Shown: positions 1 through 6,023 of the stretch, piece by piece
Numbering within the stretch: the stretch's first letter is position 1
How the letters are laid out: every line of letters starts with the position of its first letter
Assembly: GCA_937907205.1 (NCBI GenBank)
Contig: CALESE010000024.1
Span: forward strand, 1-10,669
From: an uncultured Romboutsia sp.
GTDB taxonomy: Bacteria > Bacillota > Clostridia > Peptostreptococcales > Peptostreptococcaceae
Length of the DNA stretch: 10,669 nt
Direction of reading: 5' to 3'
Made by a program: the position numbers and the translations under genes
Notes under the pieces: model-generated
The model's input: only the letters and a program-made list of their open reading frames with translations
What the model was told of the DNA's origin: nothing
The model's database searches: none

Positions 1-78
1 AGTAAATTAACTTATAAATGATAGTATCTAATTTATTATACTTTTACTTATATAAACATATAGCAATAATATATATAC

Positions 79-94
79 TAACTTTTTAAAGTTA
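79..94. repeat. short palindrome upstream of galU
   Basis: Seven-base arms TAACTTT and AAAGTTA surround a 2-nt centre. The element sits just upstream of a TATAAT hexamer at 101-106, where a repressor or activator would bind if that hexamer is a real -10. In DNA this AT-rich, such palindromes also arise by chance, so an operator role is only inference. Confidence 0.35.
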
Positions 95-100
95 AACTAC

Positions 101-106
101 TATAAT
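101..106 (+). promoter_or_regulatory. possible -10 element of the galU promoter
   Basis: A perfect TATAAT lies about 100 nt before the galU start codon, with no convincing -35 hexamer 16-18 nt upstream. If used, transcription would start near 112-114 and the mRNA would run through the terminator-like hairpin at 157-197 before reaching the galU ribosome binding site. Low confidence, because TATAAT-like hexamers are frequent in this background. Confidence 0.3.
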
Positions 107-156
107 TTAGATTAAGTAGCAATGAGATTAGCTTAAATAATGCATGCTAAAAGTGG

Positions 157-197
157 ATATTATATCATCTAGAAAATCTAGAGGATATAATATTTTT
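157..197 (+). terminator. strong hairpin plus U-tract directly upstream of galU
   Basis: The outer arms ATATTATATC (157-166) and GATATAATAT (184-193) pair perfectly. After one A-G mismatch the inner arms TCTAGA (168-173) and TCTAGA (177-182) pair around an AAA loop, and a T5 run ends at 197. It has the form of an intrinsic terminator with a stem of about 16 bp. Its end is 11 nt from the galU ATG, and the galU binding site AGGCGG (198-203) follows it immediately. It may end an upstream gene outside the window, or act as an attenuator in the galU leader. Confidence 0.75.
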
Positions 198-208
198 AGG
201 CGGAAATT

Positions 209-640
209 ATGAAAAAGACAGTAAGAAAAGCAATAATACCAGCAGCGGGGTTAGGAACAAGATTTTTACATGCAACAAAATCACAACCAAAAGAAATGTT
301 GCCAATAGTTGATAAACCAACACTACAATATATAATAGAAGAAGCGATAAATTTTGGAATAGAAGAAATATTAATAGTAACAGGGCGTAGTAAAAAATCA
401 ATAGAAGATCACTTTGATAGAAGTGTAGAATTAGAACTTGAGCAAAAAGGCAAAAAAGAAATGCTTAAAATTGTTCAAGATATATCTAATATGGTAAATA
501 TCCACTACATACGTCAAAAAGAACCAAAAGGACTTGGACATGATATTTACTGTGCAAAAAGCTTCATCGGAAATGAGCCATTTGAAGTTTTACTAGGAGA
601 TGACATAGTAGATTCTGAAACTCCATGCCTAAAGCAATCA
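209..640 (+). pseudogene. galU: truncated UTP--glucose-1-phosphate uridylyltransferase
   Basis: GalU makes UDP-glucose from UTP and glucose 1-phosphate in the cytoplasm, the donor for many surface glycans. About 143 N-terminal residues are clearly GalU: the nucleotide-binding signature PAAGLGTR at 11-18, PKEMLPIVDKP at 27-37, the TGRSKKSIEDHF segment, GLGH, and the metal-binding LLGDDIV segment before CLKQ at 140-143. The family is usually about 290 residues, so the second half of the fold, with sugar-phosphate-binding and dimer parts, is missing. The reading frame runs on to a stop at 827-829, but residues after 143 are antisense translation of an efflux gene. Position 21 is His where GalU normally has Pro (LPATK), and GLGH is followed by Asp instead of the usual Ala, consistent with relaxed selection. 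The start uses AGGCGG at 198-203. An intact galU may exist elsewhere in the genome. Confidence 0.9.
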
Positions 641-645
641 ATAAA
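638..645. other. rearrangement junction between galU and an MFS gene
   Basis: Plus-strand reading is recognisable GalU up to codon 143 (635-637). Minus-strand reading is recognisable MFS transporter down to about position 645, and beyond that it becomes the antisense of galU. The two 5' gene fragments therefore meet tail-to-tail within a few bases. A deletion between two convergent genes, or one end of an inversion between two genes in the same orientation, would both give this arrangement. No insertion sequence end or obvious target duplication is visible at the joint. An assembly chimera is also possible. Confidence 0.75.
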
Positions 646-957
646 TATAGAACTACCTATACCACATAATAAAGATCCAAATACAAATATAAATGTACCT
701 ATCCCAAAAATTTTGATTTTACCTTTAGAGTCGCTAACTCTATCCCAAAAGATAAGAAGGCAACATATTGTTATCATATACAGTGATACAATCCATTCAG
801 CTGTACTCATATCAATATTAAGGATTTGAGATACCATAGATATTGATATATTAACAATACTACCATCTAAAGTAGACATAAATGTAAATAAACAAGTAGC
901 AACTAATATTAGCCAAATATTATAGTCCTTATTTGAGTTATAATTAGTTTGTGTCAT
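645..957 (-). pseudogene. N-terminal fragment of an MFS (DHA2-type) drug efflux transporter
   Basis: About 104 residues are transporter-like. A first membrane segment at roughly 13-35 contains the TLDGSIVNISI stretch, matching the LDxTIVNVALP motif of 14-TM proton-drug antiporters. The segment WIVSLYMITICCL forms helix 2, DRVSDSKGKIKIF is a variant of the loop 2-3 motif A (G-x-L-a-D-r-x-G-r-k), and FVFGSLLCGIGSSIF is helix 3. Family members are about 450-500 residues, so more than three quarters is missing. The frame continues to 547 only as antisense galU. There is no strong ribosome binding site before the ATG at 957 (best is AGTAG). Not expected to be functional. Confidence 0.82.
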
Positions 958-1135
958 ATTAAAAACTACTTTATATTAAATTGTAATTAAATAATCAATT
1001 TATTAAGAAAGTGTAATTAGTACTATATTTATATTTTTAGCTTATTTATATACATACAATTTAAAATGAGAAAGAAAAAAGTTATAGTAAATATATAGGA
1101 TTTGGATTAATTATATAGTTATATATATTGAAAAA

Positions 1136-1144
1136 TGGTACAAT
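1136..1144 (+). promoter_or_regulatory. possible extended -10 promoter for the PHP phosphatase gene
   Basis: TGGTACAAT fits the extended -10 form TGnTATAAT with one mismatch. It lies 32 nt upstream of the ATG at 1177, leaving a short leader that contains the ribosome binding site. The -35 region is poor, which extended -10 promoters tolerate. An alternative pair is TTGGAT (1102-1107) with TATATT (1124-1129), spacer 16. Confidence 0.4.
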
Positions 1145-1160
1145 ATATATATAACATATT

Positions 1161-1166
1161 AGGAGG
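1161..1166 (+). promoter_or_regulatory. ribosome binding site deciding the phosphatase start
   Basis: AGGAGG lies 10 nt before the ATG at 1177. The in-frame ATG at 1135 has no such site, and its extra 14 codons precede the family's usual N-terminus (M-I-D-I-H-C-H). Confidence 0.85.
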
Positions 1167-1176
1167 AACTACAAAT

Positions 1177-1945
1177 ATGATAGATATACATTGCCATATA
1201 TTACCTGGGATTGATGATGGAGCAAAAGATATAGAAGAGTCTTTAGAAATGGCAAGATTAGCTGTAAGTGAAGGTATAACAAAAATTATAAATACTTCAC
1301 ATTATCATCCAGACTTTGACTATGAAAAAGGAGAAATACTTATAGAGAAATCAAAAGATTTTAACAATATATTGAAAAAAAATAATATAGATTTAGAAAT
1401 TCTAATAGGAAATGAGCTATATTATAGTTCTGATTTATTAGAATATATTAAATCTAAGGAATTTTATACTTTAAATAATAGTAGATATTTACTAATTGAG
1501 TTTTCTCAAAGTAATTTCCCAAATAACATAGTAGATGTAGTATATGAGTTAAAAATAAGAGGATATATACCAATACTTGCACATGTAGAAAGATATGTAC
1601 AAGTACAAGAAAATCCTAATATAATTTATGAATGCATAAAAGAAGGAGCATTAATACAAATAAATAGTAATACTATAGTAGGTAAAAACTCAAAAGAAGC
1701 TTGTAAAGTATGTAAAATATTACTTGATAACAACATGGTACATTTTATTGCTACTGATTCACATAATACAAATAGAAGAAAGCCTGCTATTAAAGATTCA
1801 TATGAATATATAATAAATAACTACAGCTGATAAATTATTTAAGTTAAACCCAGAATCTGTTATACAAGATAAATTAATAGATATAGAAAATCCTAATAAA
1901 TATAAAGATAGAGGATTTTTTGCTAAATTATTTAAAAGAAAATAG
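1177..1945 (+). pseudogene. CpsB/YwqE-type PHP tyrosine-protein phosphatase, frameshifted near the 3' end
   Basis: This family is a manganese-dependent phosphatase that dephosphorylates the capsule-regulating tyrosine kinase CpsD/YwqD and so controls surface polysaccharide synthesis. The PHP metal-site residues are all visible: H5-C-H7, H42-Y-H44, E80 in GNELYY, H136-V-E-R139, and D194-S-H196. The original frame ends at TGA 1828-1830, giving 217 residues. From about 1820 the next frame (+1) reads on without a stop to TAG 1943-1945, giving TTADKLFKLNPESV, then about 27 more residues ending FFAKLFKRK. This matches the usual C-terminal helix and basic tail. Joined, the protein would be about 255 residues, the normal family length. 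The shift equals one inserted or two deleted bases between about 1816 and 1828, not in a homopolymer. Catalytic residues are upstream, so a shortened protein might keep some activity. A sequencing error cannot be excluded. Confidence 0.85.
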
Positions 1946-1971
1946 CTACCTAGTTAAGGAGCTATTTTTTT
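1939..1971 (+). terminator. intrinsic terminator after the phosphatase gene
   Basis: AAAATAGCT (1939-1947) pairs with AGCTATTTT (1960-1968) around a 12-nt loop, followed by a T-run to 1971. The left arm contains the TAG stop of the shifted frame, which supports 1945 as the ancestral end of the gene. Confidence 0.8.
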
Positions 1972-2143
1972 AATAATTATAAAATATTTTTAATAATACG
2001 TAAATTATAGTATACTTTTTAAACTATATTATAAAATTTAAATGGTTATTTTAATTATATATATTATTGTTTTTTACAAATAAGAAAGAATAAAATTATT
2101 ATATTTAATAGAATAAATATAGTAAAAAAACAAAAATATAGGA

Positions 2144-2149
2144 TATAAT
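2144..2149 (+). promoter_or_regulatory. probable -10 element for the LCP gene
   Basis: A perfect TATAAT lies 56 nt before the ATG at 2206, with only a weak AGTAAA at the -35 distance (2121-2126). Together with the terminator at 1939-1971 it suggests that the LCP gene is transcribed on its own. The rest of 1972-2193 is AT-rich sequence in which I see no gene. Confidence 0.4.
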
Positions 2150-2195
2150 ATTTACATAAGAAATATATTCATAGAAAAATAGAATATATCATAAT

Positions 2196-2200
2196 GGAGG
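2196..2200 (+). promoter_or_regulatory. ribosome binding site deciding the LCP start
   Basis: GGAGG lies 5 nt before the ATG at 2206. The upstream in-frame ATG at 2194 overlaps this site and has no Shine-Dalgarno sequence of its own, so 2206 is the better start. Confidence 0.8.
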
Positions 2201-2205
2201 ACAAT

Positions 2206-3180
2206 ATGAAAAATTTCAAAAGAATAGTTATAACATTAATTAGTTTATTATTAATAATTTTGATTGCAGGATTTGGATATGTATATAATAAGCTAAACTC
2301 TATATATGTAAAAGATGATGTAAAATCAGATATTAAAAAATCACAAGAAAAAGAAGTAGATGGCATAACTAATATACTATTAGTTGGAACTGATGGAAAA
2401 AATGTAGAAAAGTTAAATAGATCAGACTCAGTTATGATTGTAACAATAGATAATAATAAAAAAGATATAAAAATAACATCATTTGCAAGAGATACATATG
2501 TAGATATTCCAGGTCACTCAACTGAAAAATTAACTCATGCATATGCATATGGAGGAATAGATCTTTTAAAGCAAGTATTTAAAGTTAATTTTAATATAGA
2601 TGTAGATAAGTATATAGCAGTAAACTTTGTTTCATTTATGGATATTATGGATGAAATTGGTGGAGTAGAAGTAAACGTAGAAGAAAAAGATATTAAAGAA
2701 ATAAATAAGTATATAGACGCGTGTTATGATTACTACTATGATAGAAAAGATGAAGTTAAAAAAGAGTATATAACAAAATCTGGAATACAAAGATTAAATG
2801 GATATCAAGCATTAGCTTTTAGTAGAATAAGATATACTGATGATGCATTTTCTAGAGATAATAGACATAGAGAAGTAGCACAGAGTGTATATAAAGAATT
2901 CTTAAAAAGAGGACCAGAAGAATATAAAAAATGTGCAGATATATTATTAGAAAATACAAAAACTAATATAAGTCCTATGGAAATGTTAAGTCTAGGATAT
3001 ACAATATATAAAATAAATGATAAAAATATAGAACAATTACAATTTCCATTAAAAGAACATAGAAAAGGTCATATTATAAGTAAACAAAAGGGATGGGTAT
3101 TAGAATGGGATAAAGAACCAAACTTAAAAGCATTAGAAACATTTATATATGGTAACAAAGAAGATAATAATCGACAATAA
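2206..3180 (+). CDS. LytR-CpsA-Psr (LCP) family cell-wall glycopolymer ligase
   Basis: LCP enzymes sit in the membrane with the catalytic domain outside and transfer lipid-linked glycopolymers (teichoic acid, capsule or similar) to peptidoglycan. The 324-residue protein has a short basic start, one membrane helix at about 6-28, a linker, and the LCP domain from about 54 to 235. Conserved points are NILLVGTDG (56-64), the acidic RSDS motif with D74, SFARDTYVDIP with R95, and the arginine-rich block FSRIRYTDD..SRDNRHRE (R207, R209, R217, R220) that holds the polyprenyl pyrophosphate. Length is normal and the frame is intact. It has its own terminator. The damaged galU and phosphatase genes upstream suggest a former surface-polysaccharide cluster, but the LCP protein may serve another wall polymer. 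Family assignment is firm; the polymer is unknown. Confidence 0.93.
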   Translation: MKNFKRIVITLISLLLIILIAGFGYVYNKLNSIYVKDDVKSDIKKSQEKEVDGITNILLVGTDGKNVEKLNRSDSVMIVTIDNNKKDIKITSFARDTYVDIPGHSTEKLTHAYAYGGIDLLKQVFKVNFNIDVDKYIAVNFVSFMDIMDEIGGVEVNVEEKDIKEINKYIDACYDYYYDRKDEVKKEYITKSGIQRLNGYQALAFSRIRYTDDAFSRDNRHREVAQSVYKEFLKRGPEEYKKCADILLENTKTNISPMEMLSLGYTIYKINDKNIEQLQFPLKEHRKGHIISKQKGWVLEWDKEPNLKALETFIYGNKEDNNRQ

Positions 3181-3186
3181 ACTTTG

Positions 3187-3216
3187 AAATAGTAGGATTA
3201 AAATCCTACTATTTTT
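3187..3216 (+). terminator. intrinsic terminator after the LCP gene
   Basis: Twelve-base perfect arms AAATAGTAGGAT (3187-3198) and ATCCTACTATTT (3203-3214) close a TAAA loop and run into T5 (3212-3216). It separates the LCP gene from the permease. Confidence 0.9.
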
Positions 3217-3277
3217 GTTATATTAATTTTATATAGACTAAATATATAAAAAATGATAAAATGTATAAGCATACAAT

Positions 3278-3292
3278 GTGGGTGGGCGAGGG
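3278..3292 (+). other. G-rich patch in the permease leader
   Basis: Three GGG runs (3280-3282, 3284-3286, 3290-3292) in 15 bases stand out sharply from the surrounding AT-rich DNA. They lie 23 nt before the permease ATG and just before the AAGGA ribosome binding site. I do not recognise a purine riboswitch here: the conserved loop sequences and pairing arms are absent. Confidence 0.5.
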
Positions 3293-3315
3293 ATATATTT
3301 TATAAGGAAAGAGGA

Positions 3316-4602
3316 ATGAAACAAACACTTCAAAAAAATCAAATTAAAACTGAGGTATTAGCAGGATTAACTACATTTATAGCTAGTGTATATATAATCA
3401 TGACTAATGCTCTAATTTTATCAGATGCGGGAATAAGCCAAGATGCAGCAATGATAGCTACTATATTCACCTGTAGTTTATCAACAATACTTATGGGCTT
3501 ACTTTCTGACACACCATTTATAGTAGTACCTGGAATGGGTATTAACTCACTATTTACCTACACCATAGTAAATTCTATGGGACTTAGCTGGCAAGATGCA
3601 CTAGGTGCAGTATTTATAAGTGGTATTATATTTACAATAATAGCTAGTACAAAACTAACACCAATACTTTTAAAGTCAATACCTGGTAACTTAAAACATG
3701 CTATAACTGTTGGAGTAGGTTTTTTTATATTATTTATAGGTCTTCAAAAGAGTGGAATAGTTATAAGTAATGAAAGTACTTTAGTAGGGTTTGGTAATAT
3801 AGCAAATAAGGAAACGTTAATAAGCTTAATTACTTTAATTACAATACTTGTGCTTCACATAAGAAATGTTAATGGAGGATTACTTATAAGTATAATTGTA
3901 GGAACTTTACTGTCTATAATTATAGGAGTAATAGATATTAAAAATATAGATATAAATATGTTTAATATAGGTGCATTTAATGAAGTATTTTTAGGAATGT
4001 CATTTAAAAATATTTTAACTGTTCCATTTATAATATCAGTATTTTCAATGACTATAGTAATTGTATTTGAGAATATGGGAATATTATATGGTCAAATGGA
4101 AGCTATAAATAAACTAGAAAATTTCCAAAGACCATTTACTATAGTAGCTATATCGAATATGATAGCAGGAATATTTGGTACTAGTCCAACAATAGTTGCA
4201 GCTGAAAACTTTTCAGGTATAAGTGTTGGAGGAAGAGGTAAGATAGCATCATTTACTTCAGGAATATTATTTTTATTATCACTATTTTTAATTCCAATAT
4301 TAAAATTAATTCCAAATGGTGTAATTAGTAGTGTTCTTATATTTATAGGTATACTTATGATACAAACATTCTTTGATATTGAAAAGGGAGATATAATAGA
4401 TACTATATCTATGATACTTATAATTTCTTTAATTCCTTTTACTTACAATATTGTAAATGGAATAGCGTTAGGATTTATAACCTATACAATACTTAAAGTG
4501 GCATCAGGAAAGTGGAATGAAATTTCTCCTGCTATGTATATATTAACAGGATTATTTATACTAAGTTTTATTATGAATATTTCAATGGGAATTACTCATT
4601 AA
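3316..4602 (+). CDS. NCS2/AzgA-type purine (adenine/guanine/hypoxanthine) permease
   Basis: A 428-residue integral membrane protein of the AzgA branch (PbuG/PbuO-like) of nucleobase transporters, expected to import purine bases by proton symport. It has about 12-14 hydrophobic segments. Family landmarks in order are the N-terminal TEVLAGLTTFIASVYIIMTNALILSDAG, the PGMGINSLFTYTIV segment (usually PGMGLNAFFTYTVV), LTPILLKSIPGNLKHAITVGVGFFI, VNGGLLISIIVGT, and near the third quarter ENFSGISVGGRGKIASF. In most relatives that last segment reads SGVxxGGRTGL; here the T-G after GGR is replaced by G-K, so substrate preference may differ. The start at 3316 is chosen because AAGGA (3304-3308) is 7 nt upstream and the usual N-terminus follows. 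An ATG at 3253 would add 21 atypical residues. It appears to be monocistronic, with a terminator at 4658-4723. Confidence 0.9.
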   Translation: MKQTLQKNQIKTEVLAGLTTFIASVYIIMTNALILSDAGISQDAAMIATIFTCSLSTILMGLLSDTPFIVVPGMGINSLFTYTIVNSMGLSWQDALGAVFISGIIFTIIASTKLTPILLKSIPGNLKHAITVGVGFFILFIGLQKSGIVISNESTLVGFGNIANKETLISLITLITILVLHIRNVNGGLLISIIVGTLLSIIIGVIDIKNIDINMFNIGAFNEVFLGMSFKNILTVPFIISVFSMTIVIVFENMGILYGQMEAINKLENFQRPFTIVAISNMIAGIFGTSPTIVAAENFSGISVGGRGKIASFTSGILFLLSLFLIPILKLIPNGVISSVLIFIGILMIQTFFDIEKGDIIDTISMILIISLIPFTYNIVNGIALGFITYTILKVASGKWNEISPAMYILTGLFILSFIMNISMGITH

Positions 4603-4657
4603 TTTAAAAGATTTTATAGAGATGATATAAAACTGAGTTTATAGGAACTTTCTTTTG

Positions 4658-4723
4658 ATATACTCCATATATAGTATACAGTTAAAATAATTAAAACTGT
4701 AACTATGAAAGGAGTATATTTTT
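4658..4723 (+). terminator. very long hairpin terminator after the permease
   Basis: Outer arms ATATACTCC (4658-4666) and GGAGTATAT (4711-4719) are perfect. An inner stem of about 12 bp pairs ATAGT-a-TACAGTT with AACTGTAACTAT around an AT-rich loop. T5 follows (4719-4723). It is far longer than the other terminators here. The right arm also holds AAAGGAG, a Shine-Dalgarno sequence, just before a six-codon ATG frame (4724-4744). Confidence 0.65.
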
Positions 4724-4750
4724 ATGTCAAAAAAGCAGAAATAAAAAATT

Positions 4751-5014
4751 TCATACTTTTGGGAGAACTATAAAAAATACTTGGATAAAAATAATTATAG
4801 GAATACCTATTTTAAATTTCTTATGTTTTGTTTTATGTCTAAATTTATTCATACCAATATAAATACCAATAGAGCCTCCAACTATAGATAATGATAAAAG
4901 GCTTGTTTCACTAATCCTCCATTCATTATTTATAGCCTTTTGTTTATCTATATACATAAGTAAAAATCCTAAAACATTAATTAAAAAAATATAGATATAT
5001 AATAAATTTTTCAT
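4751..5014 (-). CDS. DUF1294 family small membrane protein
   Basis: This 87-residue protein has a helix at about 3-21, a second hydrophobic stretch around 38-55, and a third at 69-85. The DUF1294 signature is clear: YIDKQKAINNEWRISE (22-37), then LLSLSIVGGSIGIYIGM and FRHKTKHKKF. The function of the family is not established. It is a membrane protein with a conserved basic loop, sometimes fused to a cold-shock or other nucleic-acid-binding domain in other bacteria. GGAGG (5019-5023 on the plus strand as CCTCC) is 4 nt before the ATG. It is a single gene, convergent with the permease and divergent from the NUDIX gene. Confidence 0.88.
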   Translation of the reverse strand: MKNLLYIYIFLINVLGFLLMYIDKQKAINNEWRISETSLLSLSIVGGSIGIYIGMNKFRHKTKHKKFKIGIPIIIFIQVFFIVLPKV

Positions 5015-5050
5015 ATAGCCTCCTATAAATTAATTAATATATATAATTAT

Positions 5051-5077
5051 AACTGTAATACTATATAAATAACAGTT
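5051..5077. repeat. interrupted inverted repeat AACTGT...ACAGTT
   Basis: AACTGTAAT (5051-5059) and ATAACAGTT (5069-5077) form imperfect inverted arms in the region between the divergent DUF1294 and NUDIX genes, about 40 nt before the DUF1294 start. The same hexamers ACAGTT and AACTGT form the inner stem of the hairpin at 4658-4719. This may be an operator or chance. Confidence 0.35.
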
Positions 5078-5170
5078 TTATTAAATAATATTTAAGTACT
5101 ATATTTATTCAAAGAGCAATGGTATTATTTGTATATAGGTATATAAAATAAATTTGAAGGGAGTATTAAA

Positions 5171-5779
5171 GTGAAAAATACAAAAATAAAAGATATAAAA
5201 ACTTTAGTAAAAACTAAGTTTGTAAGTTTATATGATGTTGAATATAAAAATAAAAATAATGATGATAAGCATTGGACAGTAGCTTCAAGAAAAAGTGAAG
5301 AACACCTAAAGGACTTTTATCTAAATAATAAAAAAGATAATGTAGATGCAGTAGTTATATGTGCATTTCATAAAAGCGAAAATAAACTAGTACTTATAAA
5401 GCAATTTAGAGTACCTATAAACAATTATATCTATGAACTTCCAGCAGGTCTTGTTGATAACAATGAAGACATAAAAGATGCAGTTAAAAGAGAATTAAAA
5501 GAAGAGACAGGTCTTGATATTATAAGTATAAATAAAGAAAGTAGTAAAGATAAATTATACTTATCTCCAGGAATGACTGATGAATCAGTAGCTTTTGTCT
5601 ATTGTTTATGTGATGGTAAATTAAGTAAGGACTATTTAGAAGATGATGAAGATATAGAAGCAATACTTGTGTCTAAAGAAGAAGCTAGTAAGATATTAAA
5701 TAGTAATGAAATAATAGATATAAAATCATATCTAATATTACAAATGTTTGCTAATTTAGGAGATAAATTATTTAGTTAA
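5171..5779 (+). CDS. NUDIX hydrolase, ADP-ribose pyrophosphatase-like
   Basis: Hydrolyses a nucleoside diphosphate linked to another moiety; ADP-ribose to AMP and ribose 5-phosphate is the likely reaction for this branch. The NUDIX box is complete: G93, E99, R107-E108, E111-E112, G114 in the GX5EX7REUXEEXGU pattern, the glutamates being the metal ligands. The N-terminal YDVEYKN..HWTVASRKS strands, the VVICAFHKSENKLVLIKQFRVPINNYIYELPAG segment and the later LSPGMTDESVAFVYC fit the ADPRase group. At 202 residues it is a little longer than the typical 180. It starts with GTG at 5171, supported by GAAGGGAG (5156-5163) 7 nt upstream. It stands alone, with hairpins following. Exact substrate is inferred. 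Confidence 0.9.
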   Translation: MKNTKIKDIKTLVKTKFVSLYDVEYKNKNNDDKHWTVASRKSEEHLKDFYLNNKKDNVDAVVICAFHKSENKLVLIKQFRVPINNYIYELPAGLVDNNEDIKDAVKRELKEETGLDIISINKESSKDKLYLSPGMTDESVAFVYCLCDGKLSKDYLEDDEDIEAILVSKEEASKILNSNEIIDIKSYLILQMFANLGDKLFS

Positions 5780-5789
5780 AAAAATAAAT

Positions 5790-5820
5790 GGCATCTTGGA
5801 TGGATTAATCCCAAGAAGCC
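5790..5820 (+). ncRNA. hairpin of unknown role after the NUDIX gene
   Basis: GGC-a-TCTTGGAT (5790-5801) pairs with ATCCCAAGA-a-GCC (5808-5820), leaving one A-A mismatch, one bulged C and a 6-nt loop. It has no U-tract of its own but is followed 12 nt later by a separate terminator. It is GC-richer than the surroundings. It does not match any riboswitch consensus I know. Confidence 0.45.
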
Positions 5821-5832
5821 GTAAACCTCAGT

Positions 5833-5856
5833 GAATTATAAAATATAATTCTTTTT
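5833..5856 (+). terminator. intrinsic terminator after the NUDIX gene
   Basis: GAATTATA (5833-5840) and TATAATTC (5844-5851) pair around AAA, followed by T5. It ends the NUDIX transcript or a short RNA containing the preceding hairpin. A weaker hairpin, AAAGG/CCTTT, follows at about 5873-5889. Confidence 0.75.
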
Positions 5857-5993
5857 AATTAATTCTACAATAAAGGTTATTATCCTTTTATAAAAATTTC
5901 AATATTTAAATAAGAAAAAGGTATAATTATAGATAATGATATCTTTTTTATGTTATAGTAAACAGCTACATAAGTAAAGATAATTTTTTAATT

Positions 5994-6023
5994 GTGACAT
6001 TATAATAACTTAATTAATATAAT
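5994..6023 (+). promoter_or_regulatory. probable promoter of the cysK-cysE operon
   Basis: GTGACA (5994-5999) and TATAAT (6018-6023) are separated by 18 nt, close to the sigma-A consensus. Transcription would start near 6030, about 25 nt before the cysK ATG, leaving no room for a T-box or other riboswitch in the leader. Regulation would therefore be at initiation. An alternative TATAAT lies at 5922-5927. Confidence 0.5.

Noticed and set aside
547..640. Extension of the minus-strand MFS frame beyond 645
   Set aside because: This stretch is the antisense of conserved galU coding sequence.
641..829. C-terminal 60 residues of the 206-residue frame starting at 209 as a novel GalU domain
   Set aside because: They are the antisense translation of the MFS fragment on the other strand, which has clear transporter motifs.
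2169..2366. 65-residue minus-strand frame over the LCP start
   Set aside because: It is antisense of the LCP membrane helix; its hydrophobicity is a codon-mirror effect.
3221..3315. Purine riboswitch before the permease
   Set aside because: The leader is too short and lacks the three-way-junction arms and conserved loop sequences.
4724..4744. MSKKQK six-codon frame as a gene
   Set aside because: Too short to support, and its start lies immediately after a terminator hairpin; kept only as part of a finding.
5931..5949. Fur-box-like or weak terminator element AGATA-ATGA-TATCT followed by a T-run
   Set aside because: It matches only half of a Fur box, and the 5-bp AT stem is too weak to call a terminator.
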